From Acidobacterium sp. (GTDB taxonomy: Bacteria > Acidobacteriota > Terriglobia > Terriglobales > Acidobacteriaceae): DNA of 64,000 bases. The stretch spans positions 1-64,000 of the forward strand of contig PMUI01000080.1 in assembly GCA_003166955.1 (NCBI GenBank), read 5' to 3'. The position numbers and the translations under genes are program-made. The notes beneath the pieces are model-generated. The model did no database searches, was not told where the DNA came from, and saw only the letters and a list, made by a program, of their open reading frames with translations. Shown here in pieces: positions 51,308 to 60,544 of this stretch (positions within the stretch are counted from its first letter, which is position 1; each line of letters begins with the position of its first letter).

Positions 51308-53272
51308 TCACGACGTCAGAACCGCTTCCAATTCAACGTGGATCTCCTCGCCCGGACGCATCGGAACGATGACGGGCAGGCACTCGAACCCGGGAATCAG
51401 GTTGAAGGTTCTTTCCTTCGGCAATGTTTCGAAGCCGCCGGGGGCGCTCGTGCGAACGATAAGGCTGCCTTTCGGCTTCGAAACGCGAATCGAAGCGCGG
51501 TCACCCTGTTCTACGTGCTCATCGCTTCGCGAAATAACGGGAAGAACGAACTGCAGCTTTCCGGCCAAGGCGGGGGGCGCGGTCGCAGAAGCATGGATCT
51601 GCACCAGCGATTCCGTCACGCGGTAGATCATGTGATACCGCACGCCGCCCGTGGGTACCGGTACGTGACTCGCACTCAACAGACGGCCCTGTGCGTCAAA
51701 CAGGACCTCGTTGCGCAGGTGGGTCACTTTGAGCACCGCTTGAAAATCGCTGAAGCTCGTGTATGTTTCCGCTTTGGTGACGTACTCGACACGTGGTGTT
51801 AGCGGCATGTGGGGGGCGTCGATAAATCCCTGCTGGTTCGGCGCCTCGATTAATTCGTACTCGGTCATGCTGGCGGTGAGAATTGGTCCGAGTTTCTGAT
51901 GGAACAGCAGAGACAGCGAGCCACCGGTGACGTGGCCATCCTCTTCTCCAGGCTCTTTCCAGTCGTATTCTGTCACCGTGGCACGCCATGGCCCCACCGC
52001 AGCCAGATGAGTACCCACCTCCGGAAATGATTTCAGGCCGTAAGGCTCATCACGAGGAAGGGAAACCCGCGCCTCCGGTTCAGGATGTTCGTCATGGTCG
52101 AGCACCGTTGTTAGCGCTTTGGCATGGGTGAACGCGTGGTGGAGGCACGGCAGATCTCCGTGAATGAAATAGTCCGGTCCTCCGTAGAGCAGGCCGTTCT
52201 GGGTGCACGCCGCCATCATCTCCACATTGCGCTGCGCAATCTCCCGGAAGCGTGGATCGTACTTCGCCAACAATATGTATGCGGGATGGCACCCATCGCT
52301 TGTCCGGCTTCCCCACCAGGTCCACTTATAGTTCCGGCACCCCCAGCTGTTATCCCATCCACCGTCCGGGAGCATAAACTCCATGTGGGATCGCATAGCA
52401 GTAATGGTGTGTTCCAGTACTTCCTGATCGGCGGTCAGGGTGGCATACAAAGCCAGGCCGGGCAGGGATTCTTCGACGTTATAGCCAAGGTCGACCGGCC
52501 GAAAGCCCTTTGGGCTAAGTTCGCGGATGGGGTGCCCTTCTCCGTAGATCAGATGATTTGGTCGACTTATATAGTCGAGGCAGGTGTGAGCCAGATTTCT
52601 TGCTCGATCGAGATATCGCGGCTCGCCCAGTACCTGGCTGCAGAGAGCAAAACAATAAGTAGAGGAGGCCGGATAGTTGATATTTCCCGTCTCAATGGTG
52701 ATAAACCCATCGAGAAACTTCACCGCTCGCGCCAGACGGTCGGTCCAGCGCTGCCGAGTGCCGGGGTCGAGCAGCGATCCGTAATGATGCAGCGCCTCGG
52801 CAATGGCGACGGCGCGGAAAACGGTGATTCCCTGCCAGTCCTGGAGGCTGACGTCGTTAACCCAGCTACCGTCGGATCGGCTCACCTGCCGTTCTGACCA
52901 GTCATAGACCAGTTGCGCGCCTTGCAGGTACTTCGCGTCTCCCGTCGCGTGCGCCATATGCAGGAGGGGATAGACGGCATCGGAGCAGCGGCCGTGGATG
53001 AGCGCGCAGGCTGGGCAGAGAAAGCCGCCGACCAGGGCTGGGTCATTGGGTTCTGCTATCTGGTGCTCCAGCAATCCATCGCACCAGGCCTTTACCAGGC
53101 GGGCGTAGAGGCTGACACCGGCGGGCGCTTCCTGGGCGGAGACGCTGGCGTCCTCGTTTGCAAGGAGCGAAGAGGGGAAGAGGCTGCGCGCGGCCAGTGC
53201 GGTTGCTCCGGCCGCCGACAATCGCAGGATCTCGCGCCGCGAAATCTCCCTGCAAAATCGATTGTTCGCCAT
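51308..53272 (-). CDS. Tat-exported alpha/alpha-barrel protein
   Basis: A protein of 654 residues from ATG 53272 (the longer frame upstream is unsupported). MANNRFCREISRREILRL is a twin-arginine signal. The next about 400 residues are helical with repeated aromatic and His/Tyr-rich segments (DGGWDNSWGCRNYKWTWWGSRTSDGCHPAY), consistent with an alpha/alpha-barrel of the kind found in polysaccharide lyases and glycoside hydrolases; the remainder is beta-rich. No family name is certain. Its neighbours suggest action on an uronic-acid-containing glycan. It is divergent from the TonB receptor gene. Confidence 0.65.
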   Translation of the reverse strand: MANNRFCREISRREILRLSAAGATALAARSLFPSSLLANEDASVSAQEAPAGVSLYARLVKAWCDGLLEHQIAEPNDPALVGGFLCPACALIHGRCSDAVYPLLHMAHATGDAKYLQGAQLVYDWSERQVSRSDGSWVNDVSLQDWQGITVFRAVAIAEALHHYGSLLDPGTRQRWTDRLARAVKFLDGFITIETGNINYPASSTYCFALCSQVLGEPRYLDRARNLAHTCLDYISRPNHLIYGEGHPIRELSPKGFRPVDLGYNVEESLPGLALYATLTADQEVLEHTITAMRSHMEFMLPDGGWDNSWGCRNYKWTWWGSRTSDGCHPAYILLAKYDPRFREIAQRNVEMMAACTQNGLLYGGPDYFIHGDLPCLHHAFTHAKALTTVLDHDEHPEPEARVSLPRDEPYGLKSFPEVGTHLAAVGPWRATVTEYDWKEPGEEDGHVTGGSLSLLFHQKLGPILTASMTEYELIEAPNQQGFIDAPHMPLTPRVEYVTKAETYTSFSDFQAVLKVTHLRNEVLFDAQGRLLSASHVPVPTGGVRYHMIYRVTESLVQIHASATAPPALAGKLQFVLPVISRSDEHVEQGDRASIRVSKPKGSLIVRTSAPGGFETLPKERTFNLIPGFECLPVIVPMRPGEEIHVELEAVLTS

Positions 53273-53617
53273 GGGGGGCCATACTATGCCAGTTCGAGCT
53301 TGGAAGCAACATTCGGCGGGAGCAATTATTTCATAAATAAAGCAATATATCCGAAAATACCGGAAAAACAAGGATTCTGATTGACACCCGATAAGAATAG
53401 GTGCCATAGTGGCGAGAATTCCGCCTTGAATGTGCACGACCGGCAAAGCAATCGTCAGCGAAATTCAGAAATTCCTTCCGGTAACCCAGGCGGTCATCCC
53501 GGGAGCTAAGCGGTATGCGCTGCAAACAGCTGCTTAATTCCGTGAAGGATTTGCAGCGTGGTTGCCCAACGAGAGCAAGACCCGCGTTCCGCGGTCTCGA
53601 AGGAAAGGACAAGCGAC
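53273..53617. promoter_or_regulatory. Divergent control region of the glycan locus
   Basis: The 345-base gap holds TTATTT-CAT-AAATAA (53326-53340), a perfect 6-bp inverted repeat. The overlapping 17-mer at 53330-53346 (TTCATAAATAAAGCAAT) matches 62554-62570 at 15 of 17 bases. TTGACA at 53381-53386 and CATAGT at 53405-53410, 18 bases apart, would make a promoter toward the receptor. It is a candidate operator for the ROK regulator. Confidence 0.5.
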
Positions 53618-56600
53618 ATGAAAAATGAACAGAGTGGACCGGGGCCCCGATCGGAATATCGACTTTCTGCGATCTCAGCCATTCCGAGATTTCTTGTCCG
53701 TGGGCTCAAGTGCGCGGTGCTCGTTTTCTTTCTCGCTGTTGCCGCGACTTCGGTTTTTGCAAAGGTCACTGGAAGTATCTCCGGAACGGCGCGCGATCCG
53801 CAGGAGGCTGTCGTTCCTGGAGTGAGCGTCCAGCTTCGCAATCTTCAGACCGGTGTCATCCAGACCACCACTACCGACTCGGCCGGTTTCTATAGCCTCC
53901 CCGCCGTGGACGTCGGTACCTACGAGATCACGTTCCAGAAAGCCGGCTTCGCGCAATTCAGCGAGACCAACCTCGTTATCAATGTGGACACCAGCCTCAC
54001 CGTCGACGCCGATCTGAAGGTCGGCAGCGCCCAGGAACACGTCACCGTCACCTCATCCGCGGTCCGTGTGGATACGGAAACGAGCCAGATCGGCGAAGTG
54101 ATCGGCCAGAAGGAAATGACCGACCTGCCGCTGAATGGCCGCGCCTTCACCGACCTTCTCCAACTCCAGCCGGGCGTCGTACCGATCTCGACGTCGCAGT
54201 ATGGCGACCTGCAGCCCTCCAGCTACCAGGACAACGGCCTGCTCTCCATGGGTGGCGCCCGCGACATTAACAGCGGCTTCATGGTCAACGGCGCTAACGT
54301 CGTCGAAGGCGATGGCGGGGGAACGACCATGGTTCCCAATCTCGATTCCATCGGCGAGTTCCGCATCATCACCAGCAACGCGGGCGCGGAGTATGGCAAC
54401 TATGCCGGCGGACAGGTCAATGTCGTCACCAAGTCCGGAACCAACGAGTTTCATGGCGACGTTTTTGAGTTCCTGCGGAATACGGACCTGGATGCGGCGA
54501 ACTTCTTTGGGGGTCCCCGCCCAGTTTGGCATCAGAATCAGTTTGGCGGCACGTTCGGTGGCCCCGTTCTCCGCGATAAGACTTTCTTCTTCGTCGACTA
54601 CCAGGGCACGCGGCTGAACATTGGCGACCCGACCGGCAACGTCCTTGTGCCGACGGCTGCGGAAAGAACGGGAGACTTCTCCTCGTCCGACGATGAGAGC
54701 ACCCTCGAAGGCGCGGCTGTCAACGGCACCTACTGGGCCAGTCTTCTGAGCAACCGCCTGGGTTACACCGTCACAGATGGGGAGCCGTATTACACGGCCG
54801 GATGTACGAGTTCATCGGTTTGCGTCTTCCCCAATGCCGTCATTCCAAAGGCAGCGTGGGACCCGGTTAGTCCTAACATCCTTTCTCTCATCCCACAGGC
54901 CAACTCGGGTATCTACTTCAACACATCCGTAAATCCGCAAACTATCCAGGACGATAAAGGCGGACTCCGCTTCGACGTCAATACCCGCAGGGGCCAGATA
55001 TCTGCCTACTATTTCGACGACCCCTGGAACAACGTATCGCCCTACGACAACAGTGACGGCTCCAATGTCCCCGGCTTCCCCGACACCTCAGTGGGCAGCG
55101 CCAAACTGGCCACTCTCGGTCTTGCCACTACTCTCAATGCGACCACTGTGAATCAGTTCACCGCCAGCTTCTTCCGCAACAAAAACATCGCCGGCTCCAC
55201 TAAGAGCGGTCCCTCCCTCGCCTCTCTCGGATTCGCCTCGCCGCAGAACGGCGGCATCGCCCAGCTCACCACCCAGTTCGAGAACTATCCCACCGTCCTG
55301 TTCAACAACTACACCGTCGGCCCTCCCGAATCGCGCCTCGCGCAGCTCAATGACACCTACCAGGTCCAGGACGACTTCACCAAGGTGATCGGGAACCATT
55401 CGCTCAAGTTCGGCGCTGACTACCACTGGGATCTGATCGGTTTCTCCCGCGCGAACATGAAGCTCTACTTTCAGTTCTACGGTGGCGAAACCGGCATCGA
55501 CTTAGCCGACATGTTGCTCGGCGCCCCCGACTCCTATTTCCAGGCCACACCCGCCTCTGTCGACCTTAGAAACTTCTATACCGGCGCTTACGGAGAAGAC
55601 AGTTGGCATGTGTCGCGCAATTTCACCTTGAATTACGGGCTGCGCTGGGATGTGGATCCCTACTGGGCTGCCGCAAAAGATAACGAACCCGTGCTGATCG
55701 CCGGAAAACAATCGGCAAAGTTTCCCACCGCTCCTCTGGGCTACGACTTTCCCGGAGATCCCGGCATTCCGCAACACATGGCCAACATCCGCTGGAACGA
55801 CTTCGGTCCCCGGCTCGGTCTGGCGTATTCGCCCGATTTCTCCTCCGGCTTCCTGCACTCGGTCTTTGGCGACCACGGCAAGAGCAGCATCCGCGCCGGC
55901 TACGGCCTCTACTACACCAACATCGAGGGCTCCTCCGTCTACAGCTTCTCTGCCGCGCCCTACGGCTTTCACTACACCCCTCCGGAGCCGCCGCTGTTCT
56001 CCATGCCTTTCATCAGCCGGTCCGACGGCACCAACAATGGCCAGCGCTTTCCTCTGCCTCCGCCCACCTCGAACGCGAACATTAACTGGGCCGAATTCGA
56101 GCCCATCTCCGGCATCCGCAGCCCGTTGGTGGACTCGCCCAGTCCCTACTCCGAGCACGTCGATCTATCCGTACAGCGCCAGGTTGCCACTAACACCGTG
56201 TGGACCGTCGACTACGTCGGCACCTTCGCCCACCATTTGATCCTCAACGCCGACAATAACCCCGGCAATCCGGCGCTGTGCCTTAGCCTGAGCCAGGCCA
56301 GCGAGGTCATGCCCGGCACCTCGAGGTGCAAGCAAAATGGCGAAAACAAGATCTACTCTCCTGCTGCTGGTGGCACCGTCAATGGCACCCGCGCGCCCTT
56401 CGGTAATCTGTTCAAGGGCAACGGCGTACAGCTCGACATCGGCAACTCCGGTTATAATGCCCTCGAAACCACCCTTCGCCAGGTCAGCGGACGCCTCTCT
56501 ATTCTGCTGAGCTACACCTACAGCAAGGCTATGGACAACGGCTCGGGATTCGGCGAACAGGTCATTCTCTATCCCAACGGCAAAGTCCTTGCCCCTCGCG

Positions 56601-57211
56601 CCCTGTCCCTTTACGACATGACGCATAACTTCTCCGGCAGCTATACCTACGAGCTTCCCTTCGACGAGCTGGTCAAAAAGAGCAATCAGCTAACCCGGGG
56701 CTGGAAGCTCTCCGGAATCTCGGAGTTCACCACTGGCCTGCCCGTGACTCTGTACGAGATGGACGACAACTCTCTGCTGGGCAGCACCAACAACAGCGGC
56801 TACTTCGGCTCACCGGATCTCCCGGTCTTCACGCCGGGCAAGATCTTCCAGGACAGAAATCCGCGGGACAATCAATTGAAGGGCGGGTCTAATGGCTTAC
56901 CCCAGTATGCCTGGTTCAATGTCAATCTCTTCAGCCCCGAGCCACTCGGCCAAATCGGCAACTCTTCGCGCCGTTTCTTCCATGGCCCGGGCATCGACGA
57001 CTGGGATATGTCTCTGCTCAAGGACGTGAAGATTGCGGAGAGCAAATCCTTCGAGTTCCGCGCGGAGTTCTTCAACGTGTTCAACCACGCGCAGTTCCCG
57101 AGCGCCTTCGGGACTGACGGCAATCTTAGCGACGGCCCTGGTGCCTTTGGCTTCGTCACCAGCGTCGCCGATCCGCGCATCGGGCAAGTTGCGCTGAAAT
57201 TCCTCTTCTAA
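53618..57211 (+). CDS. TonB-dependent receptor, Oar-like
   Basis: A protein of 1197 residues from ATG 53618, with a signal segment (LVFFLAVAATSVFA near 34-48). A carboxypeptidase-regulatory-like domain follows (about 49-140: GSISGTARDPQEAVVPGVSV), then the plug domain (EMTDLPLNGRAFTDLL, GVVPIST, FRIITSNAGAEYGNYAGGQVNV) and a long beta-barrel ending RIGQVALKFLF with a terminal aromatic residue. These outer-membrane receptors import large substrates with energy from TonB; in Acidobacteriota they are linked to polysaccharide loci. The surrounding glycosidases suggest oligosaccharides with glucuronic or related acids. Confidence 0.92.
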   Translation: MKNEQSGPGPRSEYRLSAISAIPRFLVRGLKCAVLVFFLAVAATSVFAKVTGSISGTARDPQEAVVPGVSVQLRNLQTGVIQTTTTDSAGFYSLPAVDVGTYEITFQKAGFAQFSETNLVINVDTSLTVDADLKVGSAQEHVTVTSSAVRVDTETSQIGEVIGQKEMTDLPLNGRAFTDLLQLQPGVVPISTSQYGDLQPSSYQDNGLLSMGGARDINSGFMVNGANVVEGDGGGTTMVPNLDSIGEFRIITSNAGAEYGNYAGGQVNVVTKSGTNEFHGDVFEFLRNTDLDAANFFGGPRPVWHQNQFGGTFGGPVLRDKTFFFVDYQGTRLNIGDPTGNVLVPTAAERTGDFSSSDDESTLEGAAVNGTYWASLLSNRLGYTVTDGEPYYTAGCTSSSVCVFPNAVIPKAAWDPVSPNILSLIPQANSGIYFNTSVNPQTIQDDKGGLRFDVNTRRGQISAYYFDDPWNNVSPYDNSDGSNVPGFPDTSVGSAKLATLGLATTLNATTVNQFTASFFRNKNIAGSTKSGPSLASLGFASPQNGGIAQLTTQFENYPTVLFNNYTVGPPESRLAQLNDTYQVQDDFTKVIGNHSLKFGADYHWDLIGFSRANMKLYFQFYGGETGIDLADMLLGAPDSYFQATPASVDLRNFYTGAYGEDSWHVSRNFTLNYGLRWDVDPYWAAAKDNEPVLIAGKQSAKFPTAPLGYDFPGDPGIPQHMANIRWNDFGPRLGLAYSPDFSSGFLHSVFGDHGKSSIRAGYGLYYTNIEGSSVYSFSAAPYGFHYTPPEPPLFSMPFISRSDGTNNGQRFPLPPPTSNANINWAEFEPISGIRSPLVDSPSPYSEHVDLSVQRQVATNTVWTVDYVGTFAHHLILNADNNPGNPALCLSLSQASEVMPGTSRCKQNGENKIYSPAAGGTVNGTRAPFGNLFKGNGVQLDIGNSGYNALETTLRQVSGRLSILLSYTYSKAMDNGSGFGEQVILYPNGKVLAPRALSLYDMTHNFSGSYTYELPFDELVKKSNQLTRGWKLSGISEFTTGLPVTLYEMDDNSLLGSTNNSGYFGSPDLPVFTPGKIFQDRNPRDNQLKGGSNGLPQYAWFNVNLFSPEPLGQIGNSSRRFFHGPGIDDWDMSLLKDVKIAESKSFEFRAEFFNVFNHAQFPSAFGTDGNLSDGPGAFGFVTSVADPRIGQVALKFLF

Positions 57212-57275
57212 CCAGGCATGCCGCGGGTCCGTCCAACACGGACCCTCGGCCGACTCAGGACACTTGTCTCCTGAC

Positions 57276-58751
57276 TTAGAAACTGGACCCCTGCGCGACG
57301 AGCAGCAGGACCCAGTCGCCATCGCCGTTACTTTCGTTGACCTTGCCGGGAGGTGTGAAGCGCCGCTGGCCCGAGTTCGCGAAGGGTCCGCCGGGGATGG
57401 CGATGTAGGCGCCATTCACGGGATCGAACCAGCGGGCGTTTGCCGGTGCCTTCAAACTCGCCATGTTCACGCTGATTTCCCGGGGGGTGGGCATGTATGC
57501 CACCACGACCGACCCGTCCTCCGTGCGCGAGGCAGTGCAGAAATCCATCTTGCTGGCGCGGTCCTTTTCATGTCCCGGGGTACCGAACCCGGCTGTGACC
57601 ACGGTGTGATCCTGATCCGGAACCAAATCCTGCCAGGGCAGGGCAGAGAAGAAGCTGTGCCAGAGCATGAGCTGGGTTACCCCGACGGTATCGACAAAGT
57701 CCTTCCATCCCGACATAAAGTCGTCGGTATAGTTATTGCCATACATTTGACCTTTCCCACCGCTCAGCATTGCCCAGTATCCCTGGCGTCGCAGTACAGA
57801 CGGAGTTCCGTACTCATCGGGCCAGTTATCCGCCATGTCATAGTGGCCCTCGAGCAAAAATGTAGGTGCGACGGGAGACTGATTGTAGCTGTGCCACATC
57901 TGCAGGTAGGTTGGGTAATAAGTATAGGTTGCGTTAAGTGACAGGAGCGGTACCCATGCCGGGTCATCGAAGGAAGAACTGGCATTTGTATTGAGCTCGA
58001 TCGTCTGCATCTGGTCCGGGGCTGCGGATTTGATGCCTTTGGCAACGGCCAAAACTACCTCATCCCTCCCGGGGTTATCCCAGTGGTCAAAATCGTTTCC
58101 GTTGAGCCAGACGATGTTGTTGAAGTGCCCGTAACGTCTGCCCAGGTACTGCCCATACGCAAAGCAAGCCGCGGCACCGTTGTTGAGCAGGGTAGGGACC
58201 CACTGCCCGGTTTCGACAGGATCGAGAAAGACTGTCATGCCATAAGCGGCTGCCAGATTCAGCATCTGATCGACACGGGCGAAATAGGCCTCGTTCGGTG
58301 TAGAAAGATCGTAGTGAGGCGTATCGTTGCCGGCGGCAAGGTGGCCCGTAAATGGTGAGATGCCATCGTAGGTAGCTCCGTCTTCCCGGGTCCAGCCGTG
58401 ATAGGGGCCGGCATTCAGGACATCGATCCAGAGCGAGTTGAAGCCGTGCGCTGCGCGATCCTCCATAAATCGTGCCGCATCGGCGGTGGATATCTGGGTG
58501 ACCATGGTTTGCGGATCGTCACCCACGATCAGAAAAGGAATGTTGTTCCGATCCACCAGATAGCGCCGGTTGGCGCTGATCTTCAGCGGATAAGCATGGG
58601 ACGCGGCGGTGACGGAAACCGTGACCGGGACCGCGGTCTGGGCGAATGCCAGGGATGCCGCGGGCAGCATCAGGACGCCGGCAGCGCTGGCTAGTATTCG
58701 GCTAAGAGATGCACGGGCCATGGATGTGTGCTGAGTCAACTCTGTTTGCAT
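57276..58751 (-). CDS. DUF4038 glycosidase-like protein (GH140-like)
   Basis: A protein of 491 residues with AGAGG before the ATG at 58751 and a signal (RILASAAGVLMLPAASLAFAQ). NRRYLVDRNNIPFLIVGDDPQ and RFMEDRAAHGFNSLWIDVL mark the DUF4038 TIM-barrel group that includes apiosidase-like enzymes. Acidic residues in WLNGNDFDHWDN and LLEGHYDMAD are good catalytic candidates. The end (about 400-490) resembles the Collagen_bind_2-type beta domain (WFDPVNGAYIAIPGG). It would act on a side chain of a plant-type polysaccharide in the periplasm. It is transcribed toward the TonB gene. Confidence 0.8.
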   Translation of the reverse strand: MQTELTQHTSMARASLSRILASAAGVLMLPAASLAFAQTAVPVTVSVTAASHAYPLKISANRRYLVDRNNIPFLIVGDDPQTMVTQISTADAARFMEDRAAHGFNSLWIDVLNAGPYHGWTREDGATYDGISPFTGHLAAGNDTPHYDLSTPNEAYFARVDQMLNLAAAYGMTVFLDPVETGQWVPTLLNNGAAACFAYGQYLGRRYGHFNNIVWLNGNDFDHWDNPGRDEVVLAVAKGIKSAAPDQMQTIELNTNASSSFDDPAWVPLLSLNATYTYYPTYLQMWHSYNQSPVAPTFLLEGHYDMADNWPDEYGTPSVLRRQGYWAMLSGGKGQMYGNNYTDDFMSGWKDFVDTVGVTQLMLWHSFFSALPWQDLVPDQDHTVVTAGFGTPGHEKDRASKMDFCTASRTEDGSVVVAYMPTPREISVNMASLKAPANARWFDPVNGAYIAIPGGPFANSGQRRFTPPGKVNESNGDGDWVLLLVAQGSSF

Positions 58752-58787
58752 CTTCTGACCTCTGTGCTGTCGTGGCTGGCGAGCGGG

Positions 58788-60071
58788 TTAGTGTTCCTGC
58801 AGCTTCGCAACTTCGGACCCGGCGAGCAAAAATCCACCCACTCCGAAGTTATAACTGGACTGAGGAAGATAGTGTTCTGGGGACTCATCGGTCTGTTGAA
58901 TATTCCCCAGTCTCCCGTCTGCATAAATCTCGTTGAGCATGCCGCGCCAGGCATTGGCAATTACCGGCAGGTAAGTCGCGCGATCGAGGACCCCATGATT
59001 CACGCCCCACGCCAGACCAAACGTGATCAGCGATGAACCGGAAATCTCCGGCTGCGGATAATCCGCAGGCTCGAGCAGGTCGGAGTGCCACAACCCATTC
59101 TTCGGATCCTGCAGGGAGGCGAGCGCCACGGCCATTTCCTTCATCTGCGTCTCATAACGGGCGCGATCCGGAAAATCCTTCGGCATGTAGTCCAGGGTCC
59201 GCGCCAGGCCGCCCATCACCCACCCATTTCCGCGCGACCAGAAGATAGGCTTCCCGGCCGGGTCCATGACGCCGATATAGATTTTGTCGCGGTAAAACAG
59301 GTGGTAGTGCTCGTCGTACATCTTGTCGTAAACCTCCCACCAATGCTGATCCGCATACGCCAGATACTTTGGGTCGTGCGTTGCCGCGGTCATCCGCGCC
59401 CACATCGGCGGTCCCATGAACAGGCTGTCGCACCACCACCACAGCTGCTGGAACTGATCGCTCGGCGGCATCGGCTGCGGCGTGTTGAACAACCCCTCCA
59501 GTGCCTTGCGCGTCGGCTCGATCTTCTCCGGCTTCGGATCGAGGAAGTAAAGCTCCAGGTATGTCTGTGCGATCGCCTGATCGTCGTTGTCCGGCCATCC
59601 TCGGTTCACACGGTCCTCGACGCCCATCTCCCAGTGATATTTCTCCGCCATCTTCTCCATCGCATCGCGATAGCGCGGGTCGTTCATTTCGCGCGACGCG
59701 GCCATGAATCCCATGTCCAGTACGGCCCACGTCCAGACAGGATTCATGTACGGCTCGGCTCGCTTGAGCTCCCAGTTCGCCACTTTCCGCATCGCCGCGT
59801 CCACCGCCGCACGGTCGAGGGCAGGGGAGAGGTTCGCTTTAGGACCGGGGTCTTTCGGGATATCGCCGAAGTGATGCATGAGGATGTCTTCGTCGATTCC
59901 GGCCTGCTCCTCGGAGCTGATATGCGATGACGTCGGGATTCCGTTCCCCGAATTCGTTTGCGGGTGCAGAGTTCCTCCGGCCAGCGTGAGCGCAACCAGC
60001 GGTAGCCAGATGCGCCGGCACCTTGCGAAAGAATCCATTCGAGATGAGCGGTCGTCGAACTCCCGAATCAT
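58788..60071 (-). CDS. GH105 unsaturated uronyl hydrolase
   Basis: A protein of 427 residues from ATG 60071, with GGGAGG just upstream and a signal peptide (IWLPLVALTLAGGTLHPQ). VWTWAVLDMGFMAA, the WWWCDSLFMGPPMWARM segment with the catalytic-type Asp, FWSRGNGWVMGGLAR and PEISGSSLITFGLAWGVNHGVLD mark the GH105 (YteR/YesR) family of unsaturated rhamnogalacturonyl hydrolases. They split the unsaturated uronic acid made by polysaccharide lyases. The pairing with GH79 and a TonB receptor supports breakdown of uronic-acid-rich glycans. It faces the ROK gene across a gap with a perfect palindrome. Confidence 0.9.
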   Translation of the reverse strand: MIREFDDRSSRMDSFARCRRIWLPLVALTLAGGTLHPQTNSGNGIPTSSHISSEEQAGIDEDILMHHFGDIPKDPGPKANLSPALDRAAVDAAMRKVANWELKRAEPYMNPVWTWAVLDMGFMAASREMNDPRYRDAMEKMAEKYHWEMGVEDRVNRGWPDNDDQAIAQTYLELYFLDPKPEKIEPTRKALEGLFNTPQPMPPSDQFQQLWWWCDSLFMGPPMWARMTAATHDPKYLAYADQHWWEVYDKMYDEHYHLFYRDKIYIGVMDPAGKPIFWSRGNGWVMGGLARTLDYMPKDFPDRARYETQMKEMAVALASLQDPKNGLWHSDLLEPADYPQPEISGSSLITFGLAWGVNHGVLDRATYLPVIANAWRGMLNEIYADGRLGNIQQTDESPEHYLPQSSYNFGVGGFLLAGSEVAKLQEH

Positions 60072-60544
60072 CGTTCCTCCCAGTCTTTTACTTCTCTTTG
60101 ACGCACGGGGCAGAGGTCTTCTCGCGGCTTGGAAGAGCATTCCGGAACGGCACACGCGTGGTACGTCGTGGCGGTATCGGCGAGATTGCCCGAGCGGACA
60201 TGGTATGCCAGTCCGATTCGGGAAAGCAACTCGAAAATTGGGCGATTGTTTCAACAGTGAAACAACTGCAGGGTATGAGGAAGACTTCGCAGCTCCTTGA
60301 TTGATGATGGCGGCAATCGATGGAGTTGTTGCGAAGCTTACCGCCCCATTCTTTTTATTGGCCTTTCAAGCAGTTTGTAGTATGACAATAGACAGGCGTC
60401 AGCCAACAATCGGTGGTCTCGGGTAGCTCCTCGCAGGCCGGCAGAGTTCTTGATGATCCTGCGGATCGCCGGTTTGAAGGTGGGGAGAGTCATGTGAGCT
60501 GCGCCCGGCACGATCCCTGAATGATTACCCCGGAAAGCTGCAAC
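60072..60544. promoter_or_regulatory. Divergent control region with 20-base palindrome
   Basis: Between the GH105 and ROK genes, TTGTTTCA-ACAG-TGAAACAA (60247-60266) is a perfect 8-bp inverted repeat about 175 bases upstream of the GH105 start. It has the size and symmetry of an operator. I see no gene in the rest of the gap. Confidence 0.55.
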